From Sambucus nigra (Eukaryota; Streptophyta; Magnoliopsida; Dipsacales; Adoxaceae): a stretch of DNA of 64,000 nt. The position numbers and the translations under genes were made by a program. Location: positions 337,719,504 to 337,783,503 of the forward strand of contig OX422211.1 in assembly GCA_949130495.1 (NCBI GenBank), read 5' to 3'. Below, one piece after another: positions 46,697-57,366 of this stretch. Below the pieces are notes generated by a model. The model was not told the DNA's origin and ran no database searches. It was given only the letters and a program-made list of their open reading frames with translations. Each line of letters opens with the position of its first letter. The first letter of the stretch is position 1.

Positions 46697-46859
46697 GGTT
46701 GTCAATTTTTGACACGATAACCCGTTTATGGTAATAACCCGAAATGACCCGAATATGACACGATTAACTTGTATAGATTTAAGATTACCAAAAACTCATA
46801 CTCAAATAAAAATCAAGGCGACTCGAAAATGACACGACTAACCCGAATTGCCACCCATT
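46697..46859. mobile_element. hAT-like MITE nested in Helitron 2
   Basis: A 163 bp insertion absent from Helitron 1, where the uninterrupted site AAAACAATAAGATATAATG is seen at about 23767-23785. ACAATAAG is duplicated on both sides (46689-46696 and 46860-46867), an 8 bp target duplication. Ends GGTTGTCAATT and AATTGCCACCC are imperfect inverted repeats. The interior is rich in ACCCG and GACACGA motifs. Non-coding. Confidence 0.85.
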
Positions 46860-47948
46860 ACAATAAGATATAATGTAACATTTGTTTTAATACACTAATA
46901 AATACTTATACTAATGGGTAAAATAGTCTTTTTGATTGGAAAGTGAGTCAACTGACCATCAAACTAGCTAACTAACGTTTTTTTGTCGATTTTGAATCCT
47001 AAACGAGTAGAATGTAAACAAATGGAATAAAACTCTAAATAACTATTGGACCCCAAATATTAAAAGATCCTTATAAAATTGACAAGGAGCCATAGAATAG
47101 ACTGCGATTTTGTTTAGTAGAATGTGTTATGTGAGGATTGAAATAGTATTTTTCTTAAGATAATTTCGATTGAATCTTTATATAGAAATGTGAGTTTAAT
47201 TAGTTAGAAGCATATTATGTGAATTTAGTTAGTTAGAAGCATATGGTGTATGTTGCTCTATTTTAAAGGAAGTGAGGTATGCTTCCATGTTTAATAACAT
47301 TGTTTTTTAAATAAAATATATAATATTTCTTTTTGGATTTTTCTCTTTTTATATTGTGACTGGACAATTATTTTTGTGCTTTGTTATAAGGTTTGCTATT
47401 TTTATTTTGACTCATTTTCAGATTTTTTTTATATAAATTATAACCTTTATGCTTTATTTTCTTAACACACAAGTTCTAATTGTTTGTCATTTTTGTCTAT
47501 CATGTCCATGATACTATTCATTATATTTTTCAAAATTTAGGGGTTAAAGTATAATTTATGTAAAGTTGATTAAGTGCCTAAGTAAAATATTTTGAAATAT
47601 ATATATATATATATATATGAGTGTCCATTTTCTCTCCATCTATTATTAATTAATACTTATATAATGTGTCAAATAGACATAAAAATATAATTATGTCTTA
47701 AATAAAAAAAAGTATCTCGATGTTTAGTGTATACTAATCATAGAATTACCATCTCTACTAAAAAATATAAATGTGTAGTTGATTTGTAATTTTAAAATAG
47801 AGGCATGTTCATATGTCCCAAATTTTTTATTCATTTTTTCATCTCATATTAACATTAGTTTAAATGTAATGATAATATTATTTATGTGGCATATATTTTA
47901 CGAATAAAATTATACCACGCTCGCGCATCGCGCGGGGTTTAAAACTAG

Positions 47949-48330
47949 TCTATCTAAAAAAATGAAGAACTGAGAAAAAAATGATATTGGATGAAAATAA
48001 GCGAGAGTAAATGCCCTAGAGGATTTTGAAATGTGAAACGTGCAACTAAACTAAAAAAAACCCTATTTCAAATGCCAAGAACTACGTGTTCTAAGAAAGT
48101 TCATTCGCATGTATGGCCTGCTATGTGAACGTCTTTAAATCCATCAGCGCGACGAAATCCTCTAATGTAGTCACTCACGGACAAAAAATCTAGGAAAAAC
48201 TATATATGAATCCCGAAAACCCAATCTCTAAAGAATATGTTATAAGTGTATGCAAAAGAATGTATAACCATTCATGCATGGCTTATAAAGCACAATTATG
48301 TGATAAAATTCAAAAAATAAAATACTCAGT
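47949..48330. other. Host flank right of Helitron 2
   Basis: Less AT-rich around 48080-48180, with possible coding texture on the minus strand, but no recognisable protein. Confidence 0.3.
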
Positions 48331-48450
48331 GACACCCCGCCCAATTAAATATTGAGTGATCCGTCCTTTATTAAATTAGAACATGATTTTCATTTGGTTC
48401 ATTCTTAGCATCATTGTTGAAAACCATATTAATTACTAACCCCCTAATAG

Positions 48451-51063
48451 TTAATTAAGCAAGAAATTTTTTTATCTTACATTAAACAGATAACAATATG
48501 AAGAAATGATTTAAACCAATCCATACACACAATAACTGTCTAAAATGATAGCGAACAATAATAAACGACTTGCTGATTAAACCATCGACAACAAAATTCA
48601 AAGCCAAAATATCCAACAACTAATGATAAATCTCAATACAGAATCTGAACTGGAATAAAATCTGAACAAGTCCTGAAAGAAACACACCCAAACTAAAATA
48701 CTGAGATAAGATTCCTAATCTAAGAATGAAATAAAACAAGAGTCTACTCCAACTCCTGCATGCATCCACATATGCCGCAGTTGCGTATCCCTGGAATATA
48801 TAATGAAGTCTGGTGTCCCTGTGGCTGAACACCAAAAAGATTTTGAAAATATTTGAAGTAAGGGTTAGAATCCAAAACATTTTAAAAATATTTAGCAAGC
48901 GATTAACAATGCAGTAAATAAAATACATGAATGCCCTTCATATTTAAGTTAGTGTCGCACTCTCTTGAGACAATTCTCGCCCCTCGTCTAAAGTGCATAC
49001 CTAACGCTCTTTATAACCCTCTTAGCAGTATTACCCCGTCTAGCTAGCCTTGTTATGTATATTTCTCGACACACTACTCTAACCCGAGTAATATTACAGT
49101 TGATCCATTAGTTATTTATCTTATTAACTTAATTAATCATCTTTAATTAAGTTTATATAATAATCTCAGTCTTAGTCCTCTTTCCCCATCTAATATGTTA
49201 CTGTGCCCACCCGTATTGCCCATACAATAAGGTACCCAATTTCCAATCCCTTATTATTTATTTATTGTCACCAACTATTTATAATATTCTCACATTCCGA
49301 AATTAATTTAGATATCACCATCTATAATGTCTACTAAAGCACCTATAGTAGAATAAATCACACGTGTGTGTGTGTATATATATATATATATTCCCATCAC
49401 TATCATATACGTATATGACATCCCTAGGTGGAGACATGCGATGCAGACATACTCTGCTACCAAGTCCTGATACATCACGTACGAAATAAGGATATTGGTT
49501 CGGATATCACCCTCAACCCACAAATCAAATAACATACATTAGAGGCGAACATAATTCTAAGCCTTTGGGATATGCACACACTTAACGCGCCCAAATGACC
49601 GGTCACACCCTTATTCACACAAATAGTGCTCAATCCCTAAGTTCTAAATTCTGAGGTACAAGTCAATATTTTCCCAAAAGGGCTCATCTGTATAGGACTG
49701 TCCATGACGCAAAACCTCCTGTGATAGCAAGTAGCTTACGTATGTTTACACATAATCAATCAACCAATAGGTAATCACACAACTTATGCATGTGTATATA
49801 TATAACATCAATATCAATATATCATCAACCTATAGTACTTGTATCACACGTAGTGTATATATATCACCCAAATACCCTACATATTATTATTAATTCATAA
49901 TTTAATTTATCATCCTATTTTTACTGAGCGTTTTCCCCCAGTATTCGAAAAGTCATAGCCATTCAATTATTTATTTCATTAGTTAAAATACGATACCCGG
50001 ACACATCCACTCGGCCCGTTAATTGAATCCGTCAAATTCCATTTCCCTTACTTTATTAATAAAAATCAATCATTAATTTATTTTCAACTTGTACTAACTT
50101 CCCACCTACATCCCCCCTTCTTATTCAAGATAAAAATAACCATTACAATATTTTCAGCAATATTGTAATTAAGCAAATGTTAAATCTTATCTTTCATTAA
50201 ACAATTAACAACATGCGTAAACAAAATAAACTAAACCAAAAACACAATCACTGTCTAAAATGATACTGAATAATAAATGACTTGCCGAATAAACCATCGG
50301 CTACAAAATCCCCAAAAAAAATATCCAACATCTAATAATAAATCGCGATACAAAATATGAACCGAAATAATCTGAATAAGTCCTGAAGGCAATACGCCCC
50401 CCAAAAAAATACTGTGACAAGATTCCTTATGTAGGAATGAAATAAAAAAAAAGAGTCTACTCCAACTCCTGCATGCGTCCACACATGCCGCAGCTGCGCA
50501 TCCCTAGAATAGATAATGAAGTTTGGCGTCCCTGTGGCTGGACACCTAAAAGGTTTGGAAAATATTTGTAGTAAGGGTTAGAACCCAAAATATTTTAAAA
50601 ATATTTTGCAAGTGAGTAATGTTGTAGTAAATAAAATGCATGAATGCCCTCCATATTTAAGTTAGCATCGCACTCTCTTGAGACAATTCTCGGCCCTCAT
50701 CTGAAGTGGATACCTAACACTCTTCCTAACCCTCGTAGTTGTACTACCCTGTCTAGCTAGCCTTGTTATGTATACTTCGCGACACACTACTCTAACCCGA
50801 GTAATATTACAGTTGATTCATTAGTTGCTTATCTTATTAGCTTAATCAGTCATCTTTAATTAAGCCTATATAATAATCTCAATCTTAGACTTCTTTCCCC
50901 GTCTAATATTTTATTGTGCCCACCCGTACTGCCCATACAATACTGTACCCAATTTCCAATCCCTTATTATTTATTTAGTGTCACCAACTAATTTGAAAAT
51001 TCTAACATGCCGAAATTAATTTAGATATCACTATCTATAACTAAAGCACCGGTAGTAGAATAA

Positions 51064-51120
<57 letters not shown>

Positions 51121-52785
51121 TCACATCACTATCCTATACATATACGACATCGTTAGGTGGAGACATGCAACGCGGGCATACTCTGATATCACATCCTGAT
51201 ACATCACGTAGGAAATAAGGACATCGGTTAGGATATCACCCTCAAAGCAAAAATCAAATAACATATGTTAGAGGCGAACATAATCCTAAGCCTTTAGGCT
51301 ACGCCCACACCCACCGCACCTAAATGACCGGTCATACCCTTATTCACACAACTGGTGATCAATCCCTTAATTCTATGTTCTGAGGTATAAGTCGATATTT
51401 TCCCAAATGGGCTCATCAGTATATAGGACTGTCCATGACGCAAAACCTCTCGTGATAGCAAGTAGCCTAGGTATATTTACACATAATCAATCAACCAATA
51501 GGTAATCACACAATATATGCATGTGTATGTATATAACATTAATATAGGTATACCTTCAACCTATAGTACTTGTATCATACGTAGTGTATTTATAGCACCC
51601 GAAAACTCTATTTATTATTAATAATTCACTATTTAATTTATCATCCCATTTTTCCCGAGAATTTCCCCCCACTATTCGAAAAGTCATAGTCATTCCATTA
51701 TATTATTTCATTAGTTAAAATACGATACCCGGACACATACACTTGACCCACTAATTTAATCCTACGAATTCCATTTCCCTTACTTTATTAATAAAAACCA
51801 ATCACTAATTTATTTTCAACTTGTACTAACTTCCCACTTACATTCCCCCTTCTCATTCAGGATAAAATAAACCATTACGATACTTTCAAGCAAGTGTCAA
51901 ATCTTATCTTTCATTAAACAGCTAACAACATGCGGAAACAAAATAAACTAAACCATAAACACAATCATTGTCTAAAATGATACTGAATAATAAACAACTT
52001 GCCGAATAAACAATCGGCTAAAAAATCCAAAAACAAAATATCCAAGATCTAATAATAAATCTCGATATAAAATCTGAACTAAAATAATCTGAATAAGTGT
52101 TGAAGGCAACACGCCCCGAAAAATAATACTGTGACAAGATTCCTAATCTAGGAATTAAATAAAAGATGCGTCTACTCCAACTCCTGCATGCATCCACGTA
52201 TGCCGCAGTTGCGTATCCTTGGAATAGATAATAAAGTTTGGTGTCCCTGTGGATGGACACCTAAAAGGTTTTAAAAATATTTGCAGTAAAGGTTAGAACC
52301 CAAAATATTTTAAAAATATTTAGCAAGTGATTAATGTTGCAGTAAATAAAATGCATGAATGGCCTTCACATTTAAGTTAGTGCCGCACTCTCTTGAGACA
52401 ATTCTCGCCCCTCATCTAAAGTGAATATCTAACGTTCTTCCTAACCCTCTCAGCTGTACTACCCCATCTAGCTAGCCTTGTTATGTATACTTCTCAACAC
52501 ACTACTCTAACCCGAGTTATATTACAGTTGATCCGTTAGTTATTTATCTTATCAACTTAATTACTCCTCTTTAATTAAGTCTATATAATAATCTCAGTCT
52601 TAGACCTCTTTCCCTGTCTAACATTTTACAGTGCCCACCCATATTGCCCATATAATATGGTACCTAATTTCCAATCCTTTATTATTTATTTACTGTCACC
52701 AACTAATTATAAAATTCTTTCATGCCGAAATTAATTTAGATATCGCTATCGATGATGTATATTAAAGGACCTGTAGTAGAATAAA

Positions 52786-52884
<99 letters not shown>

Positions 52885-54290
52885 TATCACTATCATATAC
52901 GTATACGTCATCCGTAGGTGGAGACATGCGATATGGGCATACTCTTCTATCACGCCCTGATACATCACGTACGAAATAAGAACATCGGTTAGGATATCAC
53001 CCTCAAACTACAAATCAAATAACATATATTAGAGGCGAACATAATCCTAAGCCTTTAGGCTAAGCACCCAAATAACCGGTCACATCCTTACTGACACAAG
53101 TGGTGATCAATCCCTAAGTTCTATGTTCTAAGGTACAAGTCAATATTTTTCCAAATGGGCTCATCAGTATAGGACCGTCCATGACGCAAAACCTCCCATG
53201 ATAGCAAGTAGCCTAGGTCTGTTTACGAATAATCAATCAACCAACAGGTAATCACACAACCTATGCATGTGTATATATATATAACATCAATATAGGTATA
53301 CCCTCAACCTATAGTGCTTTTATCACACGTAGTGTATATATAGAACCCGAATACCCTACGTATTATTATTAATTCACTATTTAATTTATCATAATATTTT
53401 TCCTGAGCATTTTCCCCCACTATTCGAAATGTCATAGCCATTCCGTTATATTATTTCATTAGTTAAAATATGATACCCGGACACATCCACTCGGTCGGTT
53501 AATTGAATCCTACGAATTCCATTTCCCTTACTTTATTAATAAAAATCAATCATTAATTTATTTTCAACTGGTATTAACTTTCCACCTACATTCCCCCTTC
53601 TCATTTTGGATAAAAATAAATCATTACGATATTTCCAGCAATATTGTAATTAAGCAAGTGTCAAATCTTATCTTTCATTAAACAGTTAACAACATGAGAA
53701 AACAAAATAAACTAAACCATAAACACAATCACTGTCTAAAATGATACCGAATAATAAATGACTTGCCGAATAAACCATCGACTACAAAATCCAAAAACAA
53801 AATATCCAATAGCTAATAATATATCTCGATACAAAATCTGAACTGAAATAATCTGAATAAGTCCTGAAGGTAATACGCCCCCCAAAAAAATACCGTGACA
53901 ATATTCCTAATCTACGAATGAAATAAAAGAAGCGTCTACTCCAACTCTTGCATGCATCCACATATGTCGTAACTGCATATCCCTTGAATAGATAGTCAAG
54001 TCTGGCGTCCCTGTGGCTAGACACCTAAAAGGTTTTGAAAATACTTGTAGCAATGGTTAGAATCCAAAATATTTTAAAAATAGTTAGCAAGTGATTAAGC
54101 TTACAGTAAATAAAATGCATAAATTCTCTTCATCTTTGAGTTAGTGTCGCACTCCCTTGAGATAATTCTCACCCCTCATCTAAATTGCACACCTAACACG
54201 TCTTCCTAACCCTCATAGTTGTACTACCCTGTCTAACTAGAATTGTCATGCATATTTCTCGCCACACTACTCTAACCTTGATTAATCTTA
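48451..54290. repeat. Tandem array of ~1.72 kb units, about 3.4 copies
   Basis: The anchor CTGTCTAAAATGATA (first base variable) recurs near 48536, 50252, 51970 and 53732, a period of about 1.72-1.76 kb. Units start near 48451, 50166, 51886 and 53647; the fourth is cut at about 54290. All units share the same succession of blocks, including TATGCCGCAGTTGCG-like, CACTCTCTTGAGACAATTCTC, TCTAGCTAGCCTTGTTATGTA and GGCGAACATAATCCTAAGCC. The first three contain a (CA)n(TA)n microsatellite at the same place. The minus-strand open frames of 75-102 codons in each unit are related by duplication. Confidence 0.9.
52785..52880. repeat. (CA)n(TA)n microsatellite of array unit 3
   Basis: About 48 bp of CA repeats followed by about 46 bp of TA. 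Homologous tracts lie at 51068-51120 (unit 2) and 49363-49391 (unit 1, reading GT then TA); their lengths and phases differ. Confidence 0.95.
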
Positions 54291-55481
54291 CACATACTGG
54301 AGGCGAACATAGTTCTAAGTCTAATCAATTCTATTTCCGAATCGATTCGGCCAAGGAACCGAATCGTTTCGCCGTAGCAGTTATTGTCTTCTTCCCTTCA
54401 CTATTACGGGATCTCCATTGTTAAACATCCAAACCAATATTACACTATCCTAAACTCCCAATCAAAGGTCTCTAAAATTATAGTAACATGTATCAATAAT
54501 TTTTAACGTATTAGAATCATTAAATCTTTACAGAACAACCCCAAATCAGATTTATTAAGATTTATTTTTACAAACCCTAGATTATTACTCATGTTCAAGA
54601 ACATCAACATAATTCCCGATTTCTTCACAAATTTTGTGATATTTCTCATCAAAATTGATCTACATACATCAAGGATAAAATATATTATCATTCCTACCCA
54701 ATAATATGAATTGTATCTCCAATTTTTAAGATCTAAGTTCATAAGTTTCATAAGAAATCATCTTATTCTAACATGGATAGTATATCAAATCAAAAGTTAG
54801 CAAGATAAACCCTTTCCGTAATTTGGAAGTATGATTTCTACAGAATTGGTCGTGGGATTTGTGTTCTCCTCCTCCCGATATACAATCCGGTGGTGATGGG
54901 GGTGTAAGAGGGTGGTTTTTGACCTTGGAACCCTAGGAACAACTCTCCTTCTTCCTACCGTGACTCTCCCTTTAGTTTGGTAAATGATAACCCTAATTAG
55001 ATTTATGTGTTATCAGATATAATCCTCTAATTTTCGTGGGTCTATTATCCCAAAAATTTCAAATGCCTGAAATGCCCCTATGGGGTGCCGGTTTGGCCTA
55101 AAAGTGCCCGGGATCCAAACTAAACCCCAGTTAGAATTTTCTGACTATCTCGACCCTTTCAAACACACTGGCACACTCGAAATTACCACATGGAATATCA
55201 AAAATGAAAATATATTTTATTTTTCCAAATTAACTCCCGACACGACTAACATGCGCCTCCCGACTAAATTTATCGTAATTGTCGTATTTCTCGCTCATGA
55301 CAACTATAATATTTCCTTATCCTTCTTATTACTCATTCACTAAGTAATATTCAATATAAATAAATATCAACCCTTATCGCAGTAATAAATATTTATTTTG
55401 TCGAATTAATTTCTCAATTTAATTTAATTAATCCAAATTAATCCCAATATAAGATTCATTAAAATTACGAGGTGCTACATA

Positions 55482-55498
55482 CTTCCCCTCCCCCCCCT
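55482..55498 (-). other. Polypurine tract of the chromovirus-type element
   Basis: The minus strand reads AGGGGGGGAGGGGAAG, two bases before the LTR start TGTAGCACC. A pure purine run in this position is the plus-strand primer of LTR retrotransposons and fixes the orientation. Confidence 0.8.
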
Positions 55499-55514
55499 AA
55501 TAATGGAATTTCTT

Positions 55515-55665
55515 CTCGAAATAAAAAAAAAAAAATGCCTGGTACGAATAACTCTGGATTTTTATCACGCATCTCATCTTCACGCTCCGAAATATACTCG
55601 TTGGCATTATGATGCTCCATAATATCACCTCAGATTCTTACACACAACTGCATTCGAACGTGTTG
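55515..55665 (-). pseudogene. C-terminal remnant of a chromovirus Gag-Pol
   Basis: The minus strand translates to M-E-H-H-N-A-N-E-Y-I-S-E-R-E-D-E-M-R, then K-N-P-E-L-F. It matches the C-terminal tail of chromovirus polyproteins (usual form E-A-T-W-E-x-E-D-x-M-R-x-K-Y-P-x-L-F), which follows the integrase and overlaps the chromodomain region. A poly(T/A) run at 55520-55535 breaks the end. Upstream pol is missing: from about 55670 to 55875 no coding similarity is seen. It adjoins the polypurine tract and LTR on its 3' side. Confidence 0.65.
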
Positions 55666-56242
55666 AAAATTTACTCGCAATAATCTTTTGTTATTTCTAC
55701 TATACATACACCAATGATATTGTTTCAACCAAAGGTCTGGTCATTACAACCCACTATTAGCAATAAGTTCATTCAAGCCCTTACATGCTAATATATTCTT
55801 TATGCTTAAGGTCTCACTAATATAATGACACGCAAAACTATCGATAATTCGTTAACAATGTCTTAAGAGACAAGCCTGTAATACCCTGTACATTTATGGA
55901 TATTTAAGTTACCTAAGTGGGGGTAATTGAATAATTTGAGGATTTAAAATAAACATGATGGATTATAATTAAAAGTTCAAAGGTGTATAAAAGCGGCAGG
56001 TGATGTTAATTTATTAGGGAAAACACGTGTGGAGGTGTGTTGAATTTAAGACGTGAATTTTTTATAAGTAACTCGGATGGGAATTTTGAGTGCACAGTTG
56101 GTCTCAGAAAGGCCGAGATAATCAGAATAGAGTATCCGGGGGTAGTGTTAGAGTTTTGGGGGCTTTTCGGAATTGTAGGGACTCGAAAGTGTGTATACGA
56201 GTCAATTTTGGGTTTAATAAGGAAAAACCCTTACTTCTCCCT

Positions 56243-56250
56243 TATAAAAG
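56243..56250 (+). promoter_or_regulatory. TATA box of the plus-strand LTR
   Basis: TTATAAAAGCACGG, about 365 bp into the LTR and just upstream of a GA-rich leader, is where the LTR promoter is expected. Confidence 0.5.
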
Positions 56251-56252
56251 CA

Positions 56253-56372
56253 CGGGAGAGAGAGAGAGAGAGAAGAAAGAAAGAAAGAAGATAAGAAAGG
56301 AAGGAAGAAAAGGATAAGAAGAAGAAGAAGAAGAAGAAGAAGAATAAGAAGAAGAAGAAGAGAAAGGGGGTC
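56253..56372 (+). repeat. Purine-only microsatellite tract, (GA)n/(GAAA)n/(GAA)n
   Basis: About 110 bp almost without pyrimidines on the plus strand, directly after the TATA box: GA, then GAAA, GGAA and AGAAG repeats. The open frames at 56037-56317 run into it and are not coding. Confidence 0.9.
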
Positions 56373-56799
56373 GTGCTCCGGCAGATTCGAGGCAGAATCT
56401 TATGATTTTATCCACCTAGGCAAGTGTTTAACTTGCTTTAACTAGTATGTGTGTATATATTTCATATCAGAGTTGATAAATATATGAATTTGGGTTTTGG
56501 GATTCTTCTATCAAATGTTTTTTTTGAGAAATTAACTCATAGAAATTGATGTGTTAACACCCCCTATGAAATGTGGACAAAATCCATGTGAATGGTGTAA
56601 ATTATAGTGGAAAGTTGGAAGAAATGGAGATTAGGGCTCAATTAAGAAAAATAGCAGATTTTCTTCGATTAATTTGATTGAAACCCCAAATTTATGGTTG
56701 TGTTGGGTATAAATATGTTAGGAAGTGTTTATTTTGAAGTTGGAGGTATATTGGGTTAAAAATGGAGGTTGGAGAAGATGATAAATAATATTAGTTTTC

Positions 56800-56960
56800 G
56801 GATCCACGCAGGGTGAATTGATTCACCAATAGAGAGAATCGATTCGGACATATGTAGAAGCAAAGTAGGACCTTTTTTAATCGATTCGGTGCAGGGAGAA
56901 TCGATTCGGTCAAGAAAATCGATTCGTACGCTATTGAATCGATTTGGACCTGGAAAATTG
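56800..56960. repeat. Cluster of AATCGATTCGG motifs
   Basis: Six or so copies of the palindrome-containing motif AATCGATTCGG (or close variants) within 150 bp. Two further copies lie at 54340-54375 in the opposite-facing LTR. The inner AATCGATT is self-complementary. Confidence 0.8.
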
Positions 56961-57190
56961 GAAAAAAATTCCATAAGTTTTTATGGATAAAAAAGGAGAG
57001 AACTTATTGGAGATAAGAAATTGGGGGATCATATATGGAGTGTAAGGACCTCTAGGAGTTTAAAGGAGTATGTGAAACTCTTAGAATTTATGGGAATAAA
57101 GTCTAGGAGATGATTTGAAAGAATATTTAGGTTGATTGATATTTGATATATGAATTTGGCGGGCACATATAGATATATATTAAGTGTGTA

Positions 57191-57194
<4 letters not shown>

Positions 57195-57273
<79 letters not shown>
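57195..57273. repeat. (TA)n(TG)n microsatellite
   Basis: TA tract of about 57 bp followed by about 22 bp of TG. The same order is read on the minus strand of the array units. Confidence 0.95.
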
Positions 57274-57366
57274 GGTCGATTATATGAGATTAAACCTCTG
57301 GTCACCTTCTAAGGCGACATTATTCTTGACTGTTCTTAATGTTCTTTCTTTGAAAACCTTCCAAGT

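Larger units (their letters stand above)
44453..47948 (+). mobile_element. Non-autonomous Helitron, copy 2
   Basis: Same ends as copy 1: TCTCTATATACTGTAAAA after host A, and the GC hairpin (CTCGCGC-ATC-GCGCGGG) followed by TTTAAAACTAG before host T. It is 3,496 bp and collinear with 21598-24904 throughout. Differences include a tandem duplication of a CTCTCTCTCCTTCAATTTAA unit near 44595-44665, a nested MITE at 46697-46859 and a shorter (TA)n. No Rep/helicase ORF. Confidence 0.9.
48331..55479 (-). repeat. Very long LTR-like segment of a chromovirus-type Ty3/gypsy element
   Basis: On the minus strand it starts TGTAGCACCTCG at 55479, directly after a polypurine tract (55482-55498) and the C-terminal remnant of a chromovirus polyprotein. 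The far end reads CGGGGTGTCA at 48331. TG...CA ends with CACC/GGGTG-type termini fit Tekay/Del-like LTRs. Its first ~1.2 kb resembles the opposite-facing LTR at 55876. Most of the length is the tandem array listed separately. A normal LTR of this family would be about 3 kb, so the array has roughly doubled it. The far boundary rests only on the TG...CA form; no second LTR or target duplication is in view. Confidence 0.5.
55876..57280 (+). repeat. LTR of a related gypsy element, opposite orientation
   Basis: It starts TGTAATACCCTGTACATTT, a common start of plant chromovirus LTRs. From about 56080 to 56150 it resembles the minus-strand LTR at about 55130-55200 (GGGAATTTTGAGTG, CCGAGATAATCAGAA against GGTAATTTCGAGTG, TCGAGATAGTCAGAA). 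TATAAAAG lies at about 56244. Both LTRs also carry AATCGATTCGG motifs about 1 kb from their start (56800-56950 here). The 3' boundary is not found; it is lost near the microsatellite at 57195-57273. Confidence 0.5.

Noticed and set aside
48620..54024. Recurring minus-strand frame with Y-V-D-A-C-R-S-W-S-R in each array unit
   Set aside because: Conserved only because the 1.72 kb units are duplicates. Length and ends vary, and the family is LTR sequence, so no gene is called.
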